NCBI GenBank assembly: GCA_910579015.1
Contig: CAJTRO010000004.1
Span: 62,001 to 126,000 of the forward strand
Reading direction: 5' to 3'
DNA: 64,000 bases
Origin: an uncultured Dorea sp.
Lineage (GTDB): Bacteria > Bacillota_A > Clostridia > Lachnospirales > Lachnospiraceae
This document shows positions 34,575 to 42,934 of the stretch, one piece after another (the stretch's first letter is position 1; each line of letters begins with the position of its first letter). The translations under genes and the position numbers were made by a program. A model generated the notes under the pieces. That model worked only from the letters and a program-made list of their open reading frames with translations. It was not told the DNA's origin and ran no database searches.

Positions 34575-34613
34575 GGGGCTGTTGGGAAATGTTTAGATTT
34601 TCCCGACAGCCCC
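34575..34613. terminator. palindrome between convergent glgB and BNR-protein genes
   Basis: A stem of GGGGCTGTTGGGAAA with TTTCCCGACAGCCCC lies between two convergent genes. The T-run is weak on the + strand (TTGGTTT) and moderate on the - strand. It belongs to a palindrome family seen also at 26100 and 62169. Confidence 0.7.
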
Positions 34614-34628
34614 TTGGTTTGAGGGCGT

Positions 34629-35783
34629 CTATTTTCCGGATGCCTTGTTAATGGTATGTGTAAGGAAAGAAGCGCCGGACAACTGACTGTTTAGTATGTC
34701 ATTCTCCGTAATCCGGGCCAGAAGAATTTCTCTTTCTGTTACACGTTCCCAGTCGTATGTGATATAGATAAAGCCGCCGCGTTCTGTTGCATCTGGATAG
34801 GCCGCGTCATTGCGGGAATCGAGCAGGAGAGTATTTGTCCAGGTACGTCCCTCATCTTCACTGATCATGGCGGTAAGGTTTGTCCGGCCGCGCCATGATT
34901 TTACAGGCCCCTGACGCCGGATGTCTTCAAGATCAATTCGTTCGTCAAACTGGTAATGGTTTATCATGAGAAGCCGTCCGGAGGATAAACGCCGGATAAA
35001 AAAACGTGAACATGGACCGTCTATATGGCATTTCCTGCCGGGTGTCCATGTCTTGCCAAAGTCATAAGAAAAGCTTTCACCGATTCCGTCAAAGGTTCTG
35101 ACAAGCATCCAGAGTGTTCCGTCTTTTTTTTCATAGAGCATATGTTCATCAAAGCTCCGGTTAGGGATATCGGCATGTCCGCGCAATGAAAAAGTCTTGC
35201 CGCAATCAGACGATACATACACATTTGAATAATATTCGTGTTCAAGACCGTGTGATTCGGCAGGCGGTTCGCTGATCCATATGGCACAGGGGAAAAGCCA
35301 TTCTCCGTTTGAAAGCACTAAGGGCTTGTTGATCATTACTCCATTTGCAATGCGTCTGGGAGACGACCATGAGGATCGGTCAAGGATAAGTGAATGGTTT
35401 TCGCAGACAGAGCCCCATACACCGACGCGTCCGTCATTAAATCCGCGTCCCTGATTCCAGAAAATCCATAGCCGGCCCAGCGGATCGAGCCATATATTAG
35501 GATCATAGAGCCGGACGGACGTATCGGGATGCTTGACTACAATAAAGTCTTCTGAGAATGTCTCTCCTTGGTCATAGCTGATAATGAGTTTTATATAATT
35601 ACCAGGAACTTCGGGTGCTGCTCCCCCGTAGAAAATGACAAAAATCATTCCGTTTCCGGCGGCTTCTACAGAGGGCGCCGCCTGCCAGCAACGGATATTG
35701 TCCTGAAATTCTGCTTCTACAGGATTGATTTTGATAACGGCCTGTTCCATGGAAGGTTCATAAGAAGCGTTGTATTTATCCAT
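34629..35783 (-). CDS. cytoplasmic BNR-repeat (sialidase-fold) protein
   Basis: The 384-residue protein has four Asp-box motifs (SYDQGETF, SSDCGKTF, SYDFGKTW, SEDEGRTW) on a six-bladed propeller, as in the BNR_2 group of sialidase-like proteins. The N-terminus contains IRCWQAAPSVEAAGNGMIF, the usual R...Q..PS.E start of this group, not the FRIP motif of true secreted sialidases. There is no signal peptide, so it acts inside the cell on an imported compound. GGGGGA precedes its ATG. It is divergent from the amidohydrolase/BMP operon and probably shares its regulation. Whether it is a glycosidase, lyase or isomerase cannot be decided by eye. Confidence 0.8.
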   Translation of the reverse strand: MDKYNASYEPSMEQAVIKINPVEAEFQDNIRCWQAAPSVEAAGNGMIFVIFYGGAAPEVPGNYIKLIISYDQGETFSEDFIVVKHPDTSVRLYDPNIWLDPLGRLWIFWNQGRGFNDGRVGVWGSVCENHSLILDRSSWSSPRRIANGVMINKPLVLSNGEWLFPCAIWISEPPAESHGLEHEYYSNVYVSSDCGKTFSLRGHADIPNRSFDEHMLYEKKDGTLWMLVRTFDGIGESFSYDFGKTWTPGRKCHIDGPCSRFFIRRLSSGRLLMINHYQFDERIDLEDIRRQGPVKSWRGRTNLTAMISEDEGRTWTNTLLLDSRNDAAYPDATERGGFIYITYDWERVTEREILLARITENDILNSQLSGASFLTHTINKASGK

Positions 35784-35836
35784 TTTTTATCCCCCTTTTG
35801 TGTAGTTTCAGATTCTCTCTTATCTGTGCGTCTTCC

Positions 35837-35872
35837 AGCTGTACGGTCGAAAAATGTTTTCGGCGTACAGCT
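35837..35872. promoter_or_regulatory. hairpin in the 5' leader of the BNR-protein gene
   Basis: AGCTGTACG and CGTACAGCT form a 9-bp stem, with extra pairing of CGAAAA and TTTTCG inside. On the - strand it sits about 10 nt from the predicted mRNA 5' end, where it could stabilise the message. On the + strand it is followed by TTCTTTTTG and could stop antisense transcription. Confidence 0.5.
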
Positions 35873-35889
35873 TCTTTTTGTTGGAATTA

Positions 35890-35918
35890 ATGATAGTGTA
35901 CGGAATATGAAATGTCAA
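35890..35918 (-). promoter_or_regulatory. promoter of the BNR-protein gene
   Basis: On the - strand: TTGACA (35918-35913), 17-bp spacer, TATCAT (35895-35890). The expected start is about 100 nt upstream of the ATG. Confidence 0.6.
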
Positions 35919-35942
35919 ACACTAATGCTCAAAACGGTAGAA

Positions 35943-35972
35943 TGCACAAATTTGCCTGATCAAAATTGTAAT
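35943..35972 (+). repeat. operator-like direct repeat, copy 1
   Basis: The unit reads TGCACAAATTTGCCTGATCA followed by AAATTGTAAT. It matches copy 2 at 36013-36042 in about 24 of 30 positions, 70 bp apart and in the same orientation. It lies about 25 bp upstream of the - strand -35 box. The 361-bp region 35784-36144 holds only these repeats, two divergent promoters and the leader hairpin; I see no gene in it. Confidence 0.65.
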
Positions 35973-36012
35973 AATGAGCAGAGGGGAAGTGAGAAGGATG
36001 ATTTGTATAAAT

Positions 36013-36042
36013 TGCACAAGTTCACCTAATCAAAATTAGAAT
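36013..36042 (+). repeat. operator-like direct repeat, copy 2
   Basis: The unit reads TGCACAAGTTCACCTAATCA followed by AAATTAGAAT and ends about 26 bp upstream of the + strand -35 box. The pair probably binds the regulator encoded at 37524, as an activator or looping repressor. Confidence 0.65.
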
Positions 36043-36067
36043 TAATTATGAAAAGTGTTTGGGTAAA

Positions 36068-36096
36068 TTGACTATTCAGATATGAAACTCTATACT
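36068..36096 (+). promoter_or_regulatory. promoter of the amidohydrolase/BMP operon
   Basis: TTGACT (36068-36073), 17-bp spacer, TATACT (36091-36096), about 50 nt before the first start codon. Confidence 0.7.
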
Positions 36097-36144
36097 CAAC
36101 ACTAACAAGTTATTCATCAGTGATGAGGAGGGCAGAGAATATAT

Positions 36145-37503
36145 ATGCTGGATTTGGTGATTAGAAACGGTTTGATCGTATTGGAAAGTGGAGTGGTGCA
36201 GGGGGCGGTAGGTGTAAAGAACGGTGTTATAGTATGTATCGGGGATGCGGAGCAATCCTGGGATGCCAGAGAAGTGCTGGATGTAGAAGGCAAGTTTATA
36301 TTTCCTGGTTTTATAGATCCCCATGTCCATTGCTGGGATCCAGGCAGGGGAATCAGGGATGACTGGTATTACGCATCGAGAGCGGCGGCGGCGGGGGGTG
36401 TTACGACTATAATCGAACATCCGCTGAGCATCCCGCCAGTCAGAGATGCGGAAACATTCGAGAGAAAGAGGAAGACTGCCTCAAAGAAGTCGTGTGTAGA
36501 TTTTGCACTCTGGGGGGCTTTGATACCGGATAATCTGGAAAAACTTCAGGAGATGTATGACAAAGGCGCGGTGGCTTTTAAAGGGTTCATCTCATACTGC
36601 AATGAAGATTATCCGCATATTCCGGATTCCACACTTTATGAAGCGTTAAAATTATCTGAGGAGAAAGGTTTTCTTCTGGCTGTTCATGCAGAAAACGCGG
36701 AAATGGCGGATACAGGTGAAAAAAGGATGAGATCGCTTGGGCGCAGGGATCCGCTTGCACATCTGGAAAGCAGGGATGAGATCGTTGAGATGGAAGCTGT
36801 CAACCGTGTTATCTTTTTTACCGAACAGACGGGAGGGCATATGCATATTGTGCATATGACAATCGCCAAAGGAGCGGAGCTGATACGCATGGCGAGACAC
36901 AGAGGCGTGGATATTAGTGCGGAAACGTGTCCACACTATATTACAGCAGACTGCTTGCTGCTTAAGGAGCGGGCAGGATTTGCAAAATGTACGCCGCCCC
37001 TTAGGAGCGCCGAAAATACAAGGGCAATGTGGGAGTATGTAAAGGATGGGACGATATCTATGATCGCTTCGGATCATACGGATTATCTTTACGAGGAGAA
37101 GCTTGCCGCAAAGCATGATATCTGGGCATGTGAGAACGGGATGCCGGGAGTTGCGACTCTGGCGCCGCTGACAATTGACGCGTGTATGAATGCACATGGA
37201 TTTTCAGCAGAGAAGACGGCGGAGCTGCTTGCAGCGAATGCGGCAAAAAAATTCGGCATCTACCCCAGAAAGGGAAGCATAAGGATAGGAGCGGATGCGG
37301 ATTTTGCCATTGTAGATCCAGGCAAAGAGTGGACGATCAACGGAGAGGAACTTTATTACAAGCAGAAATGGAGTCCCTACGACGGCTGGAAAGTAAGAGG
37401 TGCAGTTGAGACTACTATTATTCGGGGCAGGGTGGTCTATGATAATAAGGTTGTTCTGGCGGAGGGAGGATATGGACAATTTATCAATCCCAGAGAGATA
37501 TAA
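36145..37503 (+). CDS. dihydropyrimidinase/allantoinase-type cyclic amidohydrolase
   Basis: The 452-residue protein is a metal-dependent amidohydrolase of the hydantoinase/dihydropyrimidinase/allantoinase group. Metal ligands are visible in GFIDPHVHCWDPG (HxH), the carboxylated Lys in GAVAFKGFISY near residue 150, LAVHAENAEM, HIVHMT, and the Asp in IASDHTDY near 310. SAETCPHYI is typical of allantoinases. A GAGGAGGG site precedes ATG 36145. It leads an operon with a regulator, a BMP importer and sugar-acid catabolic genes, so its substrate is probably a cyclic amide or lactone derived from the imported compound, not necessarily allantoin or a pyrimidine. Confidence 0.85.
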   Translation: MLDLVIRNGLIVLESGVVQGAVGVKNGVIVCIGDAEQSWDAREVLDVEGKFIFPGFIDPHVHCWDPGRGIRDDWYYASRAAAAGGVTTIIEHPLSIPPVRDAETFERKRKTASKKSCVDFALWGALIPDNLEKLQEMYDKGAVAFKGFISYCNEDYPHIPDSTLYEALKLSEEKGFLLAVHAENAEMADTGEKRMRSLGRRDPLAHLESRDEIVEMEAVNRVIFFTEQTGGHMHIVHMTIAKGAELIRMARHRGVDISAETCPHYITADCLLLKERAGFAKCTPPLRSAENTRAMWEYVKDGTISMIASDHTDYLYEEKLAAKHDIWACENGMPGVATLAPLTIDACMNAHGFSAEKTAELLAANAAKKFGIYPRKGSIRIGADADFAIVDPGKEWTINGEELYYKQKWSPYDGWKVRGAVETTIIRGRVVYDNKVVLAEGGYGQFINPREI

Positions 37504-37523
37504 ACCAAATGTGGAGGCAGAAA

Positions 37524-38312
37524 ATGCGGGATATAAGTTATCAAAGAATGCGGGAGAATGGATTTTTTAAATCAAATGCAGAGATGGTCCGGTTTATGAT
37601 ACTGGAGGATCTTGCCGGATCACAGAAGCCAATGGGAAGCTGGGTGCTGTCAAATGAGCTTAAGACACAGGGGCTGAAAACAAGCCTTGCGACGGTTGGA
37701 CGGATCCTTAAATCGGCAGATGGAGAAGGTCTGACGAATCTCGTTAATAATGAGGGGCGGATGATCACGGAAAAGGGGAAATCATATGTTAAGAATATCC
37801 AGCAGGAAATGAGATTATTTTATCTTAATAATAAACTTATGAATTCTGTGAAGGCAAATTCATCCAAACAGCTGGGAGATATTATTACTGTAAGGATACT
37901 GCTGGAAACAGAAGCAGTCCGAAGGGCGACAGAAAATCTGAAGCAGGAAGATGTAGAGAAGCTTGAAGCTATTCTCTTTAGAGTTGATGCGGATGTGGAG
38001 AACATCAGACTTGTTACTGAGCTGAATGCGGAATTTCATAAGAGTATAGCGTTGATTGCGAATAATAAGTTTATTTCTACCATAATGGATGTATTGCTGG
38101 ATGAGCAGTGGAATATTGAGAACAGTTTTAATGTTCAGCCGAAATACCATAACAGTGTTAATGCAAAAGAGCATTGGGGGATTCTGAAATGTATGGAAGA
38201 AAGAAATCCGGGAAAAGCGGTAAAGCAGATGGAACGCCACCTTGAGAAGCTTAAGACAGATGCGCTGAGAGGAATACAATTTGCCAGTGATTATAACGAA
38301 TTGGAGGAGTGA
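37524..38312 (+). CDS. FCD-domain transcriptional regulator with NrpR-like winged helix
   Basis: The C-terminal ~150 residues form an FCD effector domain of the FadR/GntR kind (ILLETEAVRRATENLKQEDV, LNAEFHKSIALIANN, HWGILKCMEERNPGKAV). The N-terminus is not the GntR helix-turn-helix. Instead it reads MILEDLAGSQKPMGSWVLSN followed by ELKTQGLKTSLATVGRILKS and EGRMITEKGKSYV, the pattern of the NrpR-type winged helix known from archaeal nitrogen repressors. GGAGG precedes ATG 37524, 20 bp after the amidohydrolase gene. It probably binds the direct repeats at 35943 and 36013. The FCD ligand is often a sugar acid or carboxylate with a metal. Confidence 0.75.
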   Translation: MRDISYQRMRENGFFKSNAEMVRFMILEDLAGSQKPMGSWVLSNELKTQGLKTSLATVGRILKSADGEGLTNLVNNEGRMITEKGKSYVKNIQQEMRLFYLNNKLMNSVKANSSKQLGDIITVRILLETEAVRRATENLKQEDVEKLEAILFRVDADVENIRLVTELNAEFHKSIALIANNKFISTIMDVLLDEQWNIENSFNVQPKYHNSVNAKEHWGILKCMEERNPGKAVKQMERHLEKLKTDALRGIQFASDYNELEE

Positions 38313-38316
38313 ATTC

Positions 38317-39849
38317 ATGGCTGCTCGTGTGGAAATGACAGGGATTACAAAACGGTTTGGATCAACGGTGGCAAATGACCGGGTGGATTTTATCTGTAAA
38401 GACCATTGTATACACGGACTGATTGGTGAAAATGGAGCGGGAAAGACCACTTTGATGAAGATTCTGTATGGGATGTATGCCCCTGATGAAGGAACGATAA
38501 AAATAGATGGAGAAGAGGTAAGTCTGACTTCGCCCAAGGCGGCGATCAAACGGGGGATCGGAATGGTCCATCAGCATTTTACCCTGGTGCCGTCGCTCTC
38601 GGTCGTGCAGAACATTATACTTGGAAATCCCCCGAAAAAGACTGGCGGGGTAATTGATATGGACAGAGCGGAAGATGAGATCAGACAGATGTCGGCATTA
38701 TATAATCTGAAGGTTGAGCCGGCTGATATTGTAGAGGAGCTGCCGGTGGGAATTTGTCAGAGAGTAGAAATCCTGAAGGCGCTTTATCTTGGGGCGGACA
38801 TACTCATCTTAGATGAGCCAACGGCAATCCTGACTCCGCAGGAGATAAAGCAGTTATTTATCACGTTGCAGGAGTTAAAGGAGAAAGGAAAGAGTATTAT
38901 CCTGATTACCCATAAGCTGGCAGAACTTAAGTCGGTTACGGATGACATAACCATATTAAGAAATGGAGTTGTAACCGGACATTTGAATACGTGTGAAACA
39001 ACTGAGGAAGAAATAGCCAGGATGATGGTAGGAAAGAAAATGAGCCTGACTGTGGATAAGCAGGAGAATAAGGCTGGGGAGGTGAGGCTTGAAATAAATT
39101 GCATTACCAGACACGACAGGTTTGGAGTAAAGACGCTTGATCAGGTTTCATTTACAGTACGGTCAGGAGAAATTGTGGGGATTGCAGGCGTTCAGGGAAA
39201 CGGACAGACGGATCTGATTGACGTTATTACAGGCTTTGAAGAAGAATACGAGGGGGAGGTGGTCATTGGAGAAAGGCGGTTCGCGCCATCAGAAGGAGTG
39301 GCTGTGAGACGGGGAGAAGGATTAATGCATATACCGGAGGACAGACAGACCAGAGGGGCGGCTTTAGAGGCATCACTTCTTGAAAATTATACGATGGGGA
39401 GCCTTATAAATAAGGAAGAAGCCGGGGCATTGATAAACTGGCGGAAACAGAAGAAAAAGACAGAAGAGGCATACAAGGTATACGGAGTCAAATATGGCAA
39501 GGTTGAAGATCCGGCTTTTTCATTATCAGGAGGAAATCTGCAAAAGACGATTGTTGCTCGAGAGATGCTGTCTGATCCGAAGATTTTGATTGCCGCGCAG
39601 CCAAGCCGCGGAGTAGATATCGGAGCAACTGTTTTCATCCATGAGAAACTATTGGAACAGAGAAAGAAGGGAGCGGCAATCTTATTGATATCTTATGAAT
39701 TGTCGGAGATCATGTCTTTGAGCGATCGGATCCTGGTTATGTATAATGGAAAGATTATCGGGGAAACCACAACAAAAGAAAGTACAGAAGAGGACATTGG
39801 TCTTCTGATGGCGGGAGTTCAGAAGGAGGTGACGCATAGTGAATTTTGA
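38317..39849 (+). CDS. BMP-type ABC importer, double ATPase subunit
   Basis: This 510-residue protein contains two ABC ATPase domains in tandem, as in nucleoside (NupA/YufO) and ribose-type importers. The first has Walker A GENGAGKTTLMK, a degenerate signature PVGICQRVEILKAL and Walker B ILILDEPTAILTPQE. The second has a modified Walker A region (GVQGNGQTDLIDVI) and a canonical signature LSGGNLQKTIVARE. This asymmetry is normal in the family. GGAGG lies before ATG 38317, 4 bp after the regulator. It energises the two permeases that follow. Confidence 0.93.
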   Translation: MAARVEMTGITKRFGSTVANDRVDFICKDHCIHGLIGENGAGKTTLMKILYGMYAPDEGTIKIDGEEVSLTSPKAAIKRGIGMVHQHFTLVPSLSVVQNIILGNPPKKTGGVIDMDRAEDEIRQMSALYNLKVEPADIVEELPVGICQRVEILKALYLGADILILDEPTAILTPQEIKQLFITLQELKEKGKSIILITHKLAELKSVTDDITILRNGVVTGHLNTCETTEEEIARMMVGKKMSLTVDKQENKAGEVRLEINCITRHDRFGVKTLDQVSFTVRSGEIVGIAGVQGNGQTDLIDVITGFEEEYEGEVVIGERRFAPSEGVAVRRGEGLMHIPEDRQTRGAALEASLLENYTMGSLINKEEAGALINWRKQKKKTEEAYKVYGVKYGKVEDPAFSLSGGNLQKTIVAREMLSDPKILIAAQPSRGVDIGATVFIHEKLLEQRKKGAAILLISYELSEIMSLSDRILVMYNGKIIGETTTKESTEEDIGLLMAGVQKEVTHSEF

Positions 39850-40948
39850 TTTCAGACAGCAGCCGATCAAGATCAGTTCAGCGGTTCTGGCTGTTTTCCT
39901 GGGGCTGTTGATTGGAGCCGGGTTCATACTCTGTACAGGAAATAATCCAATTACGGTCTATGGATTTATGTTTGAAGGGGCGTTTGGATCTACGGCTTCC
40001 GTGGCGTCAACGCTGCGTTGGACAACCCCTCTTCTGTATGCGGGACTGGCGGCAGCGATTGCATTCCGGGGAGGAATGTTCAACTTTGGGATCGAGGGAC
40101 AGTTGTATGTTGGTGCATTTTCGGCGGCAATTGCAGGGGTATATTTCAAGGGTATGCCGGGAGTAATCCATATTCTGCTCTGTTTTGCCGCGGCTATGGC
40201 GGCAGGATGCTTATGGGGAGTGGTCCCGGCACTGATAAGAGTAAAGCTTGGCGGTAATGAGGCGATTCCTGCGATGATGATGAATTATGTGGCAATGTAT
40301 TTATGTGATTATCTGACGCAGACCTTCTTTCTTCCGGAGGATACGTTTGGACAGACTATGGCAACAGAATTGATTGCAGATCATACAAAATTACCGAAGA
40401 TCATTCCGCCATATACGGTGACTTATGGATTTGTAATAGCGGTTATTCTGGTTATTCTTGCGCATTTTGGGCTGAAATATACGAAAGCAGGTTTTCAGAT
40501 CTCAATGACGGGAATGAATAGCGAATTTTCACGTTATGGCGGCATTGACGTCAACAAAATAAGATTTCGGGCAATGCTCTTAAGCGGGATGACAGCTGGT
40601 TTGTGCGGGGCTGTTGAAGTAATGGGAATCACATGGCGTTATGAATCTGGATTTTCACCGGATTTTGGAATTGAAGGAATCCTGTCATCACTTCTGGGAG
40701 GAAATGAGCCGTTCGGATTGCTTCTGGGAGCATTGTTTATGGGTGCGATGAAGGCGGGTTCTCTGGTTGTAGAAAGAAGTGCGGAGGTTCCCAGGGCGCT
40801 GGCGGAGGTGATCAAGGCATTTATTATCTGTTTTGTTTCAGCGAGATATCTGTCTGCCTGTATGGGATTGGACAGAATAGCGGATAAGGTGAGAAGCGTT
40901 ATCTGCCGGCAAACAAAAGAAGGAGGGGGAAGGGCACATGATCAATAG
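39839..40948 (+). CDS. BMP-type ABC importer permease 1 (YufP/NupB-like)
   Basis: The 369-residue membrane protein has about eight to ten hydrophobic segments and the family blocks LRWTTPLLYAGLAAAIAFRG, GMFNFGIEGQLYVGAFSAA and the cytoplasmic loop RYGGIDVNKIRFRAMLLSG. It starts with GTG 39839, overlapping the ATPase gene by 11 bp, with an ideal AAGGAGGTGA site at 39823-39832. It forms the channel together with the next gene product. The closest characterised relatives move nucleosides. Confidence 0.92.
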   Translation: MNFDFRQQPIKISSAVLAVFLGLLIGAGFILCTGNNPITVYGFMFEGAFGSTASVASTLRWTTPLLYAGLAAAIAFRGGMFNFGIEGQLYVGAFSAAIAGVYFKGMPGVIHILLCFAAAMAAGCLWGVVPALIRVKLGGNEAIPAMMMNYVAMYLCDYLTQTFFLPEDTFGQTMATELIADHTKLPKIIPPYTVTYGFVIAVILVILAHFGLKYTKAGFQISMTGMNSEFSRYGGIDVNKIRFRAMLLSGMTAGLCGAVEVMGITWRYESGFSPDFGIEGILSSLLGGNEPFGLLLGALFMGAMKAGSLVVERSAEVPRALAEVIKAFIICFVSARYLSACMGLDRIADKVRSVICRQTKEGGGRAHDQ

Positions 40949-41831
40949 CTTTATAATTACCGTATTAAGATTATCTGCACCAATCCTGCTGTGTGCGATA
41001 GGTTCCTTATTTTGTGACAGGGCCGGGGTGACCAACATCTCTTTGGAGGGAATGATGCTGATCTCATCATTTACAGCAGTTCTTGGAAGCTTTATAACAG
41101 GAAGCTGGCTTGCGGGGCTTTTGGCGGCCATTTGCGCAAGTGTCCTTGCATCGTTGTTTTTTGCACTGATAACAATCCGGTTCGGCGGGGCGGAGCTTGT
41201 TGTGGGATTTACTATGAATGTATTGCTGGATGGGTTATCTGTATTCCTGCTGAGATCCATATTCAAGGTATCTGGTTCGTTTGTGTCCGAGAAAATTGTA
41301 AAGATTCCGTCATTTTCTGTACCGCTCATAAAGAACATCCCGGTGCTGGGCGGATTGGTAACGGAGCTGAATATACTGGTGTGTGCCGCGTATGGAAGTG
41401 TATTTCTTGCGTATTTTATATTTCGTAAAACACATCTGGGGTTGCAGATCATAGCGAGCGGAGAAAATCCGCAGGCGGCGGCAACCGTCGGGATCAATGT
41501 CTATAAGATCAGACTGTTGATGCTGGTGATCACAGGAGGGCTGTGTGGAATGGCAGGAGCTCAGCTTTCGTTAGGTTATCTGTCTATGTTTACAGAAGGA
41601 ATGACGGCGGGAAGGGGATTCATAGCATTGGTTGCAGTCATGTTTGCAAGAGGCAGTGCATTTAGAGTTCTGCTTGTGACGATGTTGTTTGGTGCGGCGG
41701 AAATGCTGTCGAATTATTTGCAGCTCTACCAGTTCTCTTCGTATCTGATATTAATGATACCGTATATCTGCGTTATCGCATTGACGATCATCCAGCTTAT
41801 ATTTGAGCGGAAGAAGAAAATCATCAAGTAA
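40938..41831 (+). CDS. BMP-type ABC importer permease 2 (YufQ/NupC-like)
   Basis: The 297-residue membrane protein has the features SAPILLCAIGSLFCDRAGVT and NISLEGMMLISSFTAVLG at the N-terminus and the coupling loop ATVGINVYKIRLLMLVITGG. It overlaps the first permease gene by 11 bp, with AAGGAGGGGG upstream. Eight or so membrane segments fit the family. It pairs with permease 1 as a heterodimeric channel. Confidence 0.92.
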   Translation: MINSFIITVLRLSAPILLCAIGSLFCDRAGVTNISLEGMMLISSFTAVLGSFITGSWLAGLLAAICASVLASLFFALITIRFGGAELVVGFTMNVLLDGLSVFLLRSIFKVSGSFVSEKIVKIPSFSVPLIKNIPVLGGLVTELNILVCAAYGSVFLAYFIFRKTHLGLQIIASGENPQAAATVGINVYKIRLLMLVITGGLCGMAGAQLSLGYLSMFTEGMTAGRGFIALVAVMFARGSAFRVLLVTMLFGAAEMLSNYLQLYQFSSYLILMIPYICVIALTIIQLIFERKKKIIK

Positions 41832-41879
41832 ACAACTCAGGAATGAGTTGAAATTATAGAAAAATAAAGGAGGAAAAAC

Positions 41880-42914
41880 ATGAAGAAAAGATTATTGGCT
41901 GTTGTATTGTGTGTTGCACTTGCAGGGATGGTAACCGGCTGTAACGGAGGCGCAGAAGGCAAGACGGAGGAAAAAGAGAAGGTGGAGCAAGACGGGACAA
42001 AGGAGCCGGAAGGCGGGGCAGAGCTTAGCGCTGCATTTGTGACTGTACAGCCGTTAGGCGATCCGACAATTGATCTGTGCTATAAGGGATTCACAGAAGC
42101 AGTAGAAGAATTTGGATTTGGCAAAACGACGGTTGTAGAAGCAAAAGCCGGAGAATATGAGGAGAATTTCCGTGCATTGTGTGAAGAAGGGTATGGATTG
42201 ATCATTGCAAATATGCCGGAGCTTCAGGAGGCTGTAGGCAGAGTGGCGCCGGATTATCCGGATACTAAATTTATGATAGCGTTGGGCGAGGCAAAGGGCG
42301 ATAATGTTATCAGCACCTGGAATAAAGAGCAGTATGGAACATATATTACAGGTGTATTTGCAGGGTTAATGACAAAGACAGACAAGGTTGCTTTTCTTGG
42401 CGGTGTGGATAATGACCAGTTAGGAAGAGTCGGGGGTGGATTTGTTGACGGAGTAAAGGCATCTAATCCGGATTGTAAGGTAGAGGTTATGTTTGTGGGA
42501 GATTTTTCTGATCCTACGAAGGGAAAACAGATGGCTCAGCTCCTCTATGATGAGGGGTGTGATATTATTTTCCAGGCGGCGGCACAGTCAGGTAAAGGAG
42601 TGTTTGAATGTGCCAAGGAAATGGGGGAAGGTCATAATATTATCGGTATTGACGTAGACCAGAATGGCGATCTCCCGGGACAGGTTTATGGTTCTTTTGT
42701 TACACCTTATGACAAATGGGTTTATGAAGCGATGGAAGAGTTTGCGAAGGGCGAATTTGAAGGAAGGGTAATCTACAGAAGTGTGAAGGAAGGGACAACA
42801 CTGAAGATGGCGGAAGACTATGTGGAGATTCCCAAGGAAGTGTCGGATGCTGTGGACGAGGCAACAGAGAAGATTATCAGCGGGGAGATTGAACCGGCGG
42901 ATACATTGAAATAG
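41880..42914 (+). CDS. BMP-family substrate-binding lipoprotein
   Basis: The 344-residue protein starts with a lipoprotein signal peptide ending in the lipobox VTGC at residues 18-21, followed by a charged linker. The mature part matches the BMP (PnrA-like) fold: LCYKGFTEAVEEFGFG, FMIALGEAKGDNVIS, KVAFLGGVDNDQLGRVGGGF, GCDIIFQAAAQSGKGVFE and GIDVDQNGDLPGQVYGS. Anchored outside the membrane, it hands substrate to the permeases. BMP proteins bind nucleosides or similar ligands; the ligand here is unknown. AAAGGAGG precedes the ATG. Confidence 0.93.
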   Translation: MKKRLLAVVLCVALAGMVTGCNGGAEGKTEEKEKVEQDGTKEPEGGAELSAAFVTVQPLGDPTIDLCYKGFTEAVEEFGFGKTTVVEAKAGEYEENFRALCEEGYGLIIANMPELQEAVGRVAPDYPDTKFMIALGEAKGDNVISTWNKEQYGTYITGVFAGLMTKTDKVAFLGGVDNDQLGRVGGGFVDGVKASNPDCKVEVMFVGDFSDPTKGKQMAQLLYDEGCDIIFQAAAQSGKGVFECAKEMGEGHNIIGIDVDQNGDLPGQVYGSFVTPYDKWVYEAMEEFAKGEFEGRVIYRSVKEGTTLKMAEDYVEIPKEVSDAVDEATEKIISGEIEPADTLK

Positions 42915-42934
42915 TATGAGAGAGGAAGAGAGAT

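Noticed and set aside
34629..35783. True sialic-acid-releasing exo-sialidase
   Set aside because: No signal peptide and no FRIP motif; sialic acid lyase, kinase and epimerase genes are absent from the island.
35568..36029. A + strand 153-codon frame over the start of the BNR-protein gene
   Set aside because: It crosses both the divergent promoter region and an operator repeat and has no start signal.
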